Of a stretch of 64,000 nt of DNA, positions 24,660 through 33,039 are shown piece after piece (the first letter of the stretch is position 1; each line of letters begins with the position of its first letter). The notes beneath the pieces are model-generated. The model made no database searches, had not been told where the DNA came from, and worked only from the letters and a program-made list of their open reading frames with translations. The position numbers were made by a program, and so were the translations under genes. Source of the DNA: Roseburia lenta (GTDB taxonomy: Bacteria > Bacillota > Clostridia > Lachnospirales > Lachnospiraceae); contig NZ_JACOPG010000003.1 in NCBI RefSeq assembly GCF_014287435.1, forward strand, positions 310,001 through 374,000, read 5' to 3'.

Positions 24660-26063
24660 ATGAAATGTTATATGTGTGGCACCCTTGTGGATCATGAAAA
24701 CGTATGCCCTCATTGTGGCAGTGATTTGAAGATCTATCGCACCATTCTGGCATCGTCCAATACCTTGTATAATACCGGTCTGGAGCAGGCGCAGGTACGC
24801 GATCTGTCCGGTGCGATCGTTTCTTTGAAAAAGAGTTTAAAATACAACAAATACAATACCCAGGCGAGAAATCTCCTGGGACTGGTATATTTTGAGTTGG
24901 GCGAGACTGTCATGGCGCTGAGCGAGTGGGTCATCAGTAAGAACTTAGAGCCGGACAATCCATTGGCAGACCGCTATCTCGACGAGATCCAGAATACACC
25001 TGGCATGCTTGATAAGTTAAACCAGACAACCAAGAAATACAACCAGGCACTTTTGTATTGCAGACAGGGCAGCCGCGATCTGGCGACTATCCAGTTGCGC
25101 AAGGTATTGAACCTAAATCCTAAATTTGTTGCCGGACATCAGTTGCTGGCTCTTTTGTATATTCAGGATGGCAAGTATAATGAGGCGCGCAAGGAGTTAA
25201 ATGCAACTAACAAGATCGATGTGCGAAATACCATCACACTGCGTTATTCCAGAGAGGTGCGCGAGAAATTAAAAGAACTCAACCAGAACAAAAAGAAGCG
25301 TAAGAAGGATGATCTGGTTTCTTTTCAGGATGGCAATGATACCATCGTTATGCCGAGCAATTCCTTCCGGGATATGATCGACAGCACCAGAGCCAGTGTG
25401 GTCAATATTCTGGTAGGACTGGTCATAGGACTTTTGATCTGTTTCTTTTTGGTCATCCCGACCATTCGCCAGCGGGCTTCTGAGAATGCGGCGGCATCTT
25501 TGGTCGATACCAATGAACAGTTGACCAACAGTGCATCCAATGTCAGCAGCCTGAAAAAGCAGGTGGAAGACCTCAACAAAGAACTGGAACAATATACCGG
25601 AAAGTCAGATGCGGTAGGCTCCTATGAAAAACTCATGGAGGCAAAGGAGGCTTACGACGCATCCAATCTGGATCAGGCAGGGGAGGCACTTTCTTCCGTC
25701 AATCGGGATCTGCTTGAAGAAAAAGGGCAGGCTATGTATGATCTGATCCATACGGCAGTCTATGCCAAGGTTTTGGAAGATGCCTATAATACGGCTTATC
25801 AGGCATACCAGAGACAGGATTATCAGACTGCCAAGGATAGTTTCGGTCAGGTGGTATTTATCGACCAGACCTATCATAACGGTGATGCGCTTTTTTATCT
25901 GGCAGAGTGTCAGTGGAATACCTGGGAGTTTGACAGTGCCATAGAAAATTACCAGAAGGTCATTGAGCAATACCCGGATACATCCCATGCAAGAACGGCA
26001 CAGGAACGCATAGATTCCTATGCACAATCTAATGGCGGGGATGACAATACTACCAATAACTAA
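24660..26063 (+). CDS. Zinc-ribbon and TPR membrane protein
   Basis: This 467-residue protein begins with a zinc ribbon (CYMCGTLVDHENVCPHCGSDL, cysteines in two CxxC pairs). Three or more TPR-like helix pairs follow (about 40-200), then a basic stretch, one membrane segment (about 246-266, ILVGLVIGLLICFFLV), an extracytoplasmic coiled coil (about 280-310) and a second TPR region (about 315-455) that includes DNALFYLAECQWNTWEFD-like and ENYQKVIEQYPDTSHA motifs as in YbgF/BamD-type repeats. It thus holds protein-interaction modules on both sides of the membrane. It follows the 46-residue gene closely and ends at a terminator before spoIIA. Function unknown; a scaffold for envelope or sporulation proteins is possible. 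Confidence 0.82.
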   Translation: MKCYMCGTLVDHENVCPHCGSDLKIYRTILASSNTLYNTGLEQAQVRDLSGAIVSLKKSLKYNKYNTQARNLLGLVYFELGETVMALSEWVISKNLEPDNPLADRYLDEIQNTPGMLDKLNQTTKKYNQALLYCRQGSRDLATIQLRKVLNLNPKFVAGHQLLALLYIQDGKYNEARKELNATNKIDVRNTITLRYSREVREKLKELNQNKKKRKKDDLVSFQDGNDTIVMPSNSFRDMIDSTRASVVNILVGLVIGLLICFFLVIPTIRQRASENAAASLVDTNEQLTNSASNVSSLKKQVEDLNKELEQYTGKSDAVGSYEKLMEAKEAYDASNLDQAGEALSSVNRDLLEEKGQAMYDLIHTAVYAKVLEDAYNTAYQAYQRQDYQTAKDSFGQVVFIDQTYHNGDALFYLAECQWNTWEFDSAIENYQKVIEQYPDTSHARTAQERIDSYAQSNGGDDNTTNN

Positions 26064-26090
26064 GAGAGAATTTCATATAAGAAAGCATAC

Positions 26091-26126
26091 AAAAGACGTA
26101 AGGAAAATATTTCCCTACGTCTTTTT
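26091..26126 (+). terminator. Rho-independent terminator after the TPR gene
   Basis: AAAAGACGTAAGGAAA (26091-26106) pairs with TTTCCCTACGTCTTTT (from 26110), one wobble pair, followed by T. It separates the TPR unit from the spoIIA operon. Confidence 0.88.
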
Positions 26127-26162
26127 CTATTTCATAAACAGGAAAAATAGGAGGACAAGCAG

Positions 26163-26501
26163 ATGGAATACAAATTTGAAATGGGGCAGGGAAAATTGCG
26201 TGTGGTCGTGCCAAAGGAACTTGACCATCATCTGGCAACCCAACTCAAAGAGGAGGCGGACCTTTTGATCGAGACTTATCATGTGAAGACCCTGATCTTT
26301 GATTTTACCAATACGGAGTTTATGGACAGTTCCGGGATTGGTGTTTTGATCGGCAGGAGCCGGAATCTGAGTTTTTCCGGTGGACAGGTGGTGGCGACCA
26401 ATTTGAGCCCGCGTGTGGAGCAGATCTTTCGCATTTCCGGTCTGCAACGGCTGATCACTGTTGTGCCGTCAGATCAGGAAAATCAAAAAAGTGAGGTGTA
26501 G
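26163..26501 (+). CDS. spoIIAA: Anti-sigma-F factor antagonist SpoIIAA
   Basis: A 112-residue STAS-domain protein with the phosphorylatable serine in FMDSSGIGVL (Ser57). In the forespore, dephosphorylated SpoIIAA binds SpoIIAB and frees sigma-F. ATAGGAGGACAAGC precedes ATG 26163. It is the first of three tightly packed genes (gaps of two and one base) in the order conserved in spore formers: spoIIAA, spoIIAB, sigF. The promoter must lie in the short gap after the terminator or inside the upstream gene. Confidence 0.93.
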   Translation: MEYKFEMGQGKLRVVVPKELDHHLATQLKEEADLLIETYHVKTLIFDFTNTEFMDSSGIGVLIGRSRNLSFSGGQVVATNLSPRVEQIFRISGLQRLITVVPSDQENQKSEV

Positions 26502-26503
26502 GC

Positions 26504-26929
26504 ATGGAAAATCATATGACAGTAACCTTTGATGCAATCTCAGAAAATGAGGCGTTCGCACGCATGGTTGTTTCTGCTTTTATGGTGGGGGCAAATCCGA
26601 CTGTGGGGGAGATGGATGATGTAAAGACAGCGGTATCCGAGGCAGTGACGAATGCCGTGATCCATGGCTATGACAAGAAAACAGGTAATGTCATGATGCG
26701 TTGTAGCATGAAGGAAAATCTGCTGACCATCTGTGTGCAGGATTTTGGTAAGGGGATCTTGGATATCAAAAAGGCAAGGGAACCCTTTTATACGACCAAA
26801 CCGGAACTGGAGCGGTCGGGCATGGGTTTTGCTTTCATGGAAACCTTTATGGATAGTGTGGATGTGATGTCGGTTCTGGGAGTCGGTACGACGGTTACGA
26901 TGACGAAATGCTTGCAGGATCAGGTCTAG
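26504..26929 (+). CDS. spoIIAB: Anti-sigma-F factor and kinase SpoIIAB
   Basis: A 141-residue GHKL-fold kinase. It shows the N box (DVKTAVSEAVTNAVIHGY), the G1 region (VQDFGKGILDI) and the G2 region (RSGMGFAFMETFMD). SpoIIAB holds sigma-F inactive in the predivisional cell and mother cell and phosphorylates SpoIIAA. It starts two bases after spoIIAA, whose end provides the ribosome site (GTGAGGTGTAGGC). Confidence 0.94.
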   Translation: MENHMTVTFDAISENEAFARMVVSAFMVGANPTVGEMDDVKTAVSEAVTNAVIHGYDKKTGNVMMRCSMKENLLTICVQDFGKGILDIKKAREPFYTTKPELERSGMGFAFMETFMDSVDVMSVLGVGTTVTMTKCLQDQV

Positions 26930-26930
26930 T

Positions 26931-27638
26931 ATGGATGGAATCACGGAAAGAATCGAACGTGCGCAAAAAGGAGATAAGGGAGAAAGAGACAGGCTGGTTG
27001 TGGATAATATGCCCCTGGTATGGAGCATGGTGGGGCGCTTTTCATCTTCCGGTAAGGATAAGGAGGAATTGTTTCAAATTGGCATGATCGGACTCATGCA
27101 GGCGATCGATCGTTTTGACACTACATATGACGTACGCTTTTCCACCTATGCGGTTCCCCTGATCTTAGGGGAAATCCGCCGTTTTTTGCGGGATGACAAC
27201 CCCATCAAGGTGTCTCGGACTATCGCAGAACACAGAAAGCAGATCCAGACCCTGCAGCAGGGGCAGGAAGATATTTCTGTGGATCAGATCGTAGAAAAAA
27301 CGGGATTGACCAGAGAAGATGTTGTCCTTGCCATGGCAAGTGCCAGACCGGTCACCTCCATCTATGAGACTGCCTATGATTCGGGGGAAAGTCAGGTGCT
27401 TTTGGTGGACCAGTTGGAGGGAAAGGAAAAGCCGATGGAGGAGGAAGTCTTGGAAGAACAGATCCTTGCCTTGGCCATGCAGGCATTATCCGCGGAGGAA
27501 AAAAATCTGATACAAATGCGCTTTTTTGAGAATATGACACAGACAGAGATCGCGGGCAGGCTGGGCATGACCCAGGTACAGGTTTCTCGCAGGGAAAAGA
27601 AGATCTTACAGAAAATGCGGGAGTTTATACTTTTTTAA
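26931..27638 (+). CDS. sigF: Forespore RNA polymerase sigma factor SigF
   Basis: A 235-residue sigma-70 family factor with region 2 (ELFQIGMIGLMQAIDRFD, FSTYAVPLILGEIRRFLRDD), region 3 and region 4 (MTQTEIAGRLGMTQVQVSRREKKIL). It directs early forespore transcription. Length and operon position leave little doubt that it is sigma-F rather than sigma-G or sigma-B. It ends without an obvious hairpin terminator; a possible promoter for the next unit follows 23 bases later. Confidence 0.95.
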   Translation: MDGITERIERAQKGDKGERDRLVVDNMPLVWSMVGRFSSSGKDKEELFQIGMIGLMQAIDRFDTTYDVRFSTYAVPLILGEIRRFLRDDNPIKVSRTIAEHRKQIQTLQQGQEDISVDQIVEKTGLTREDVVLAMASARPVTSIYETAYDSGESQVLLVDQLEGKEKPMEEEVLEEQILALAMQALSAEEKNLIQMRFFENMTQTEIAGRLGMTQVQVSRREKKILQKMREFILF

Positions 27639-27660
27639 TAAAAAATTTCTGATTGCCTTC

Positions 27661-27689
27661 TTGAATATTCCAGTTTGAACCTATAGAAT
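27661..27689 (+). promoter_or_regulatory. Promoter of the MacAB-like exporter operon
   Basis: TTGAAT (27661-27666) and TAGAAT (27684-27689) are 17 bases apart, about 66 bases before the membrane fusion protein start. Confidence 0.55.
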
Positions 27690-27755
27690 TGAGCATATGC
27701 AAAATCGTTTGATTATGGAAGTTTTTTACATAGGAAAAGAAGGAGAAAGAAAAAG

Positions 27756-29267
27756 ATGAAATGGATCAAGGAGCATAAGAAAGTATGCATCATTATCGCG
27801 ATTGTGGTGGTCGTTGTCATCGCGATCATCATCGGTGTTGTTTCCGGTGGTAAGAAGCAGATGGATAGCAATGAGGAGACGGCGACTGTCGAGAAGCGTA
27901 CACTGATGGAAAGTGTTTCGGCGACAGGTACTTTTGTGGCGGCAGATGAGGAAAAGATCACTTCCGATACGACCGGCGTGGAGGTTCTAGCCGTCAATGT
28001 CGAGGTGGGAGATAGGGTTAGCGCCGGAGATGTCATAGCCGTTCTTGACAGTGCAGACCTTCAGGACAATCTCGCTGATGCCAAGGAGAGTTTGGCGGAT
28101 ACCAATGAGCAGACGCAGCGCACCAAGGATAGTGCTAAACGCAATCTGGAACAGGCAGGAAAGACCAGGGATGAGGATCTGGCAGATGTTGATACCAATA
28201 TCCAGGATGCCTATGATGAGTGGCAGAGTGCGGAAAACAATTACAATGAATCGGTAGCAGCCTACAATGAGGCGGTGGCGATGGCAAACAGCATTATGGA
28301 TAAGACAAGCACTGCATATACCAATGCCAATTCACAGGTCAATACTTTAAAGCGTCAGATGGATACGGACCGCAGGACGGCAGACAGCAGAAAGTCCTCC
28401 TACGATCGTCTGGTCTCTCAGCGTGAGGATACGATCAAGCGGATCAACGACACCTATCAGGATCAGGTGGATACTTACAACAATACCATGGATTCTACCG
28501 AGGATTCCGGCAAGACCCAGCAGGAACGTATTGATGACTTACAGGAGCAGATTGACGGAACTGTAGTAAAAGCAACGGCAAGTGGACTGGTAACGGCGGT
28601 CAATGTGGAGGTGGGTGACACCTATAATGGCAGTGTGATCGCAGTGATCGACAATGTGGATTCCTTTGATATCACGACCGAGATCGATGAGTACGACATT
28701 AACAGCATTGCGGTAGGGCAGGAAGTCGTCATCAAGACCAATGCAACCGGAGACGAAGAACTTTCCGGTACGGTCAAAAAGGTATCACCGATCGCAACCG
28801 GAAGTTCCAGTGGCGATCTTTCCGGCAGTCTTGGAGGACTCGATTTAGGAAGTATCATGGGCGGTAGTGGCTCGTCATCTTTTAGCACAGGAAGCAGCAA
28901 TGATGACGTTACCTTTACGGTTACCATAGCTTTAAACACACAGAGTGATAAACTCCGTATTGGTATGACCGCAAAATTGAATATCGTTTTACAGAAAAAT
29001 GCAGATGTTCTTTCTGTACCATATAATGCAGTGCAGACAGATGATGAGGGAACTAGTTATTATGTGCAAAAAGTAACAGGTACAAACGAAGACGGCACTT
29101 ACAAGACCAAGAAGATCAAGGTAGACAAGGGAATCGAGAGTGACTATTATACGGAGATCATCAATTCCGGTTTAGAAGAAGGGGATCAAGTGATCGTTCC
29201 GGCAGCAGAGAAGCAGAATAGTTTAGAGGATATGATCAACCAGTCAAGTTCTATGGGAGGTGTATAA
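27756..29267 (+). CDS. MacA/HlyD-like membrane fusion protein
   Basis: The 503-residue protein has one N-terminal membrane segment (about 8-29, CIIIAIVVVVVIAIIIGVV), a split lipoyl domain (about 60-95 and 270-300), a long coiled coil (about 100-265, Asn/Gln/Asp rich), a beta-barrel domain and an end domain with EEGDQVIVPA. Ser/Gly-rich low-complexity sequence (GSSSGDLSGSLGGLDLG) interrupts the barrel region. In Firmicutes such proteins join MacB-type ABC transporters for export of peptides or drugs. Its stop overlaps the ATPase start (TAATG), followed by the permease, giving a three-gene operon. Confidence 0.9.
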   Translation: MKWIKEHKKVCIIIAIVVVVVIAIIIGVVSGGKKQMDSNEETATVEKRTLMESVSATGTFVAADEEKITSDTTGVEVLAVNVEVGDRVSAGDVIAVLDSADLQDNLADAKESLADTNEQTQRTKDSAKRNLEQAGKTRDEDLADVDTNIQDAYDEWQSAENNYNESVAAYNEAVAMANSIMDKTSTAYTNANSQVNTLKRQMDTDRRTADSRKSSYDRLVSQREDTIKRINDTYQDQVDTYNNTMDSTEDSGKTQQERIDDLQEQIDGTVVKATASGLVTAVNVEVGDTYNGSVIAVIDNVDSFDITTEIDEYDINSIAVGQEVVIKTNATGDEELSGTVKKVSPIATGSSSGDLSGSLGGLDLGSIMGGSGSSSFSTGSSNDDVTFTVTIALNTQSDKLRIGMTAKLNIVLQKNADVLSVPYNAVQTDDEGTSYYVQKVTGTNEDGTYKTKKIKVDKGIESDYYTEIINSGLEEGDQVIVPAAEKQNSLEDMINQSSSMGGV

Positions 29268-29968
29268 TGAGCCGCACGATCATAGAACTGGAAGATATCT
29301 TTAAGCGTTTTTATATCGGAACACCAAATGAACTCGAGGTCTTGCACGGCATATCTTTAAAGGTTATGGAAGGTGAATTCGTTGCCATCGTGGGTGCATC
29401 CGGCTCCGGAAAGTCAACACTGATGAACATTATCGGTGCGCTAGACCGACCGACAGAAGGCAAATACATTTTGGATGGTGTGGACATGATTGCGGCAAAG
29501 GATGCAGAACTTTCCAAGATCCGCAACCGCAAGATCGGTTTTGTTTTCCAGACATACAATCTGATCTCTAAAACCAATGCGATCAAAAACGTGGAGATGC
29601 CTATGTTATATGCGGGGATTCCCGGCAAACAGCGCATTGCCCGTGCCAAGGAATTGCTGGAACTGGTCGGTATGGAGGAACGTATGAAACATTTGCCGGA
29701 GGAATTATCCGGCGGACAAAAGCAGCGTGTCGCCATAGCCCGTGCCATGGCAAATGATCCGGCGATCATTCTGGCGGATGAGCCGACCGGTGCCTTGGAT
29801 TCTACGACGGGACGTATGGTCATGGATCTTTTTCACAAACTGCATGAGGAGGAGGGCAAGACCATCGTGCTCATTACCCATTCACCGGAACTGGCAGAGG
29901 AGACCGAGCGTATCATTACGATCAAGGATGGAAATGTCCTTGGAGAGAGGAAGGGTACGGCAAGATGA
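29267..29968 (+). CDS. MacB/LolD-type ABC transporter ATPase
   Basis: A 233-residue ABC ATPase with Walker A GASGSGKST, Q-loop FVFQTYNLI, signature LSGGQKQRVAIARAMA, Walker B IILADEPTGALD and the H-loop LITHSPELAE. This subfamily works with FtsX-like permeases in export or lipoprotein handling rather than in uptake. It overlaps the fusion-protein gene by one base and the permease gene by four bases. Confidence 0.95.
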   Translation: MSRTIIELEDIFKRFYIGTPNELEVLHGISLKVMEGEFVAIVGASGSGKSTLMNIIGALDRPTEGKYILDGVDMIAAKDAELSKIRNRKIGFVFQTYNLISKTNAIKNVEMPMLYAGIPGKQRIARAKELLELVGMEERMKHLPEELSGGQKQRVAIARAMANDPAIILADEPTGALDSTTGRMVMDLFHKLHEEEGKTIVLITHSPELAEETERIITIKDGNVLGERKGTAR

Positions 29969-31275
29969 TGATGATTTACGAAAATATCCGTCTGGCGCTT
30001 TTTAGCCTCAAAGCCAATAAGATGCGGGCGCTTCTGACTATGTTAGGCATCATTATTGGTATTGGTTCTGTTATTGCCATTATGACGGTAGGAGACTCCG
30101 TTACCAGCACAGTCGCAGATTCCATGAGTTCGCTGGGGGCTAACAATATCACTGTAACACTGGAAGAGCGAAAAGATGATGAAGAGGCATCCGATTCCAT
30201 GTTTGGTATGAACTGGGGATCTTCGCAGGATGACAATGCCAAGCAGCCGACACAAAAGGATTATATAACGACGGATATGCTTCGCCAGATGAAGGAAGCC
30301 TTTGGAGATTCTATCACTGCCTATTCCATCACGGAACAGGTGGGAAACGGTTCTATCCAGCAGAATGCAGAGAGTGGAAAAGCCAATGTATCCGTTATGG
30401 GAACAAGTCTTGGCTATTTTCTGGCGAATGATGTGCAGTTGGTACAGGGATCTTATTTTAGCGAGGAAGAGTTGGAAAATGGTGCTATGGTAGCCCTGCT
30501 TTCGGAAGAGGCGCTGGATGATCTTTTCCATGGAGATGCGGATGCGGCTGTCGGCTCTACCATGACAGTTTCTGTCAACGATAAGTATTACAATCTCATC
30601 ATAGAGGGCGTTTATGCCAAGGACGAAGATGAGACTATGAGCATGTATTCCATGTTTATGAACAGTGATGCAACCAATCTCTATATTCCGCTAAAGACGG
30701 CACAGGATATCAATCATGCCAGTGGTTATCAGACGTTGACCGTGGTTGTAGATCCAAATCAGAATCCGGATCAACTGGCGGCAGATATTGAGTCCTATTT
30801 TGACAACCTCTACCGTAATAACCGCGATTTTATCGTGTCGGCGACCAGTATGGCATCTATGGTATCTATCATGGAAACCATGATGAGTACGATCACAACG
30901 GCGATTGCTTTGATTGGTGGTATTGCTCTTGTCGTGGGCGGTATCGGGGTCATGAATATCATGCTGGTATCCATTACGGAGCGAACGAGGGAAATTGGTA
31001 CCCGAAAAGCACTCGGCGCACCGAACTCCTCCATCCGCCTGCAGTTTATCATCGAGTCCATTGTGATCTGCCTGATCGGGGGCGCGATCGGTATTGTAGT
31101 CGGTTGCGTTGGCGGTATTGCAGCCGCTAATTATATCGGAGCCAGTGCGGTACCGTCTGTCAAGAGTATCCTGATCTCGCTTGGATTTTCCATGGCAATC
31201 GGTGTCTTTTTCGGTTATTATCCGGCAAATAAGGCAGCCAAACTCAACCCGATCGACGCACTTAGATATGAGTAA
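29965..31275 (+). CDS. MacB/FtsX-like ABC transporter permease
   Basis: The 436-residue protein has an N-terminal membrane segment (about residues 20-42, LLTMLGIIIGIGSVIAIM), a large extracytoplasmic MacB-PCD domain (about 45-300) and three C-terminal segments with GGIGVMNIMLVSITERTREIGTRKALGA, of which the TERTREIG motif is diagnostic. With the ATPase and fusion protein it forms a tripartite-like exporter; in Gram-positive cells this class moves antimicrobial peptides or signalling molecules out of the cell. ATG 29965 is the first of three ATG codons in a row; any could be used. Confidence 0.93.
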   Translation: MMMIYENIRLALFSLKANKMRALLTMLGIIIGIGSVIAIMTVGDSVTSTVADSMSSLGANNITVTLEERKDDEEASDSMFGMNWGSSQDDNAKQPTQKDYITTDMLRQMKEAFGDSITAYSITEQVGNGSIQQNAESGKANVSVMGTSLGYFLANDVQLVQGSYFSEEELENGAMVALLSEEALDDLFHGDADAAVGSTMTVSVNDKYYNLIIEGVYAKDEDETMSMYSMFMNSDATNLYIPLKTAQDINHASGYQTLTVVVDPNQNPDQLAADIESYFDNLYRNNRDFIVSATSMASMVSIMETMMSTITTAIALIGGIALVVGGIGVMNIMLVSITERTREIGTRKALGAPNSSIRLQFIIESIVICLIGGAIGIVVGCVGGIAAANYIGASAVPSVKSILISLGFSMAIGVFFGYYPANKAAKLNPIDALRYE

Positions 31276-31295
31276 GGATAATGATTGTAAAAACA

Positions 31296-31324
31296 TTGGT
31301 TTCCGAATTTGTCTGTGCTACAAT
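31296..31324 (+). promoter_or_regulatory. Promoter of the DUF815 gene
   Basis: TTGGTT (31296-31301) and TACAAT (31319-31324) lie 17 bases apart, and TGTGC precedes the -10 as a TGn extension. The start codon is 40 bases downstream. Confidence 0.55.
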
Positions 31325-31363
31325 AAGGTGTAACACAGGATAAAAGGAGTGAGGTATTAGAAG

Positions 31364-32677
31364 ATGTATCGTGAGATTTCAAAATTGATCATGTATGGTG
31401 ACATGGATAAGGACTGTATTTTATACCAGTTCGGTGAGATCTTCCGTCACTATGAAAATAAGACAAAGGATCAGGCGCAGTTGATCCAGGACATTTACAC
31501 GCAGGTCAAGAGACTTCTGGTGGTTGCGACAGATTATGGATTTGACCATAACCTTTGGCACAATTATCTGGCATTTTATCTGGTGACCAATGAAAACCCA
31601 TTTTCCATCACTTGTGAAAAGGTGGGAGCCAACGATGGCAGTGTGAATCACTTTGCAAAGAACGATTTTACTGTGATTAAGAATCTCTTTGATTATGATT
31701 TTTCAAAAATTGAGGCAGACCTTGGCATTGACTGTTTTTCGCAGTTATCCGATTATCATGCCATCCAGAAAAAGGAACTCATGTATAATAAAAATGTGAG
31801 CGAAAAGATCATTGCACTTTCTGCCCAGTTGGAAGCCGCAGAGGATGTGGACGCTTTCTTTGCTGCCGTGACCGGATTTTATAAAGACTATGGTGTTGGC
31901 ATGTTTGGACTGAATAAGGCCTTCCGTATCAAGGAAAAGGATGGAGGCGATGTTGAGTTTGTTGCCATCAACAACATGGATAAAGTTATGCTGGATGATC
32001 TGATCGGTTATGAGATCCAGAAAAAGAAATTGGTCGACAATACCAAGGCGTTCGTGGAAGGCAGAGCCGCCAACAATGTCCTGCTCTTTGGTGATAGTGG
32101 TACCGGAAAGTCGACGAGCATCAAGGCGATCGTCAACGAATTTTACCCGGATGGTCTGCGCATGATCGAGATCTACAAGCATCAGTTCAAAGATCTGTCC
32201 AATGTCATTGCAAGCATCAAGAACCGTAATTACAAATTTATCATCTATATGGATGATCTTTCTTTTGAGGAATTTGAGATCGAGTACAAATTCTTAAAGG
32301 CTGTTATCGAGGGAGGTGTGGAGACAAGGCCGGACAATATCCTGATCTATGCCACATCCAACCGCAGACACCTCATTAAGGAAACCTGGAATGACCGGAA
32401 TGATGTGCAGACACAGAACGGTATGCATCACTCCGATACCATGGAAGAAAAACTGTCTCTGGTCAACCGCTTTGGTGTTACGATCAATTACTCCAAGCCG
32501 AGCCAGAAAGAGTACTTCCATATCGTTGTGGAACTGGCAAGAAAGAATGGTGTGACCGAGGAGCAGATGAGTGACGAGACACTGCGTGCAGAGGCAAATA
32601 AGTGGGAACTCAGCCATGGTGGTATCTCTGGAAGAACTGCCCAGCAGTTTATCAATTACATATTGGGAACCTTATAG
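31364..32677 (+). CDS. DUF815 AAA-type ATPase
   Basis: A 437-residue cytoplasmic protein. Residues about 1-200 are an all-helical domain of no known function; the C-terminal half is an ATPase with Walker A NVLLFGDSGTGKST, Walker B FIIYMDDLSFE and the sensor region ILIYATSNRRHLIKETW, matching DUF815. Members resemble DnaA/RuvB-like AAA proteins and may act as chaperone-like remodelers, but the role is unknown. It has its own promoter and terminator, so it is a single-gene unit. Confidence 0.87.
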   Translation: MYREISKLIMYGDMDKDCILYQFGEIFRHYENKTKDQAQLIQDIYTQVKRLLVVATDYGFDHNLWHNYLAFYLVTNENPFSITCEKVGANDGSVNHFAKNDFTVIKNLFDYDFSKIEADLGIDCFSQLSDYHAIQKKELMYNKNVSEKIIALSAQLEAAEDVDAFFAAVTGFYKDYGVGMFGLNKAFRIKEKDGGDVEFVAINNMDKVMLDDLIGYEIQKKKLVDNTKAFVEGRAANNVLLFGDSGTGKSTSIKAIVNEFYPDGLRMIEIYKHQFKDLSNVIASIKNRNYKFIIYMDDLSFEEFEIEYKFLKAVIEGGVETRPDNILIYATSNRRHLIKETWNDRNDVQTQNGMHHSDTMEEKLSLVNRFGVTINYSKPSQKEYFHIVVELARKNGVTEEQMSDETLRAEANKWELSHGGISGRTAQQFINYILGTL

Positions 32678-32693
32678 GATGATCCTGCGAGGA

Positions 32694-32725
32694 AAAAACG
32701 GATGCCAAGAACGGCATCCGTTTTT
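32694..32725 (+). terminator. Rho-independent terminator after the DUF815 gene
   Basis: AAAACGGATGCC (32695-32706) and GGCATCCGTTTT (32713-32724) pair perfectly around six bases, with a T run. Confidence 0.92.
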
Positions 32726-32777
32726 GTATAAAAGGTACATTCTTTCTGAGTTAAATAAACAATAAAATAATAATAAA

Positions 32778-32960
32778 CACAATACCTTAAAGGATATGTC
32801 ACTGGACGAAAAACTGGGGCAGATGATCTGCCCGGGAGAGTTTTTCTGTCTGGATGATCTGCTTAAAGGTCTTGCCGGTGTTTGCCGACCGGGGCAAAAC
32901 GATCCTGCTTGGATGCCTGAATCGTGTTGGAGAATTTGGCAGAGATGTAAAGAAAGACGT
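32778..32960 (+). pseudogene. Possible remnant of a GH3 gene start
   Basis: The gap between the DUF815 terminator and the next hydrolase holds a frame reading LKDMSLDEKLGQMICPGE, which resembles the opening of GH3 beta-glucosidases (MTLEEKIGQM type). The frame then loses resemblance within 25 residues and runs out of frame into the start of the next gene, so no working product is likely. No ribosome site precedes ATG 32796. The call is weak. A -10-like TATAAT at 32994-32999 further on may serve the hydrolase at 33040. Confidence 0.3.
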
Positions 32961-33039
32961 AAAAATGAGATTTTATTTGTTGGAAAAAGTAAGTATAATA
33001 CAGGTAAGATAAGCGAAGAACAAAAGGAGAAGATCAAGT

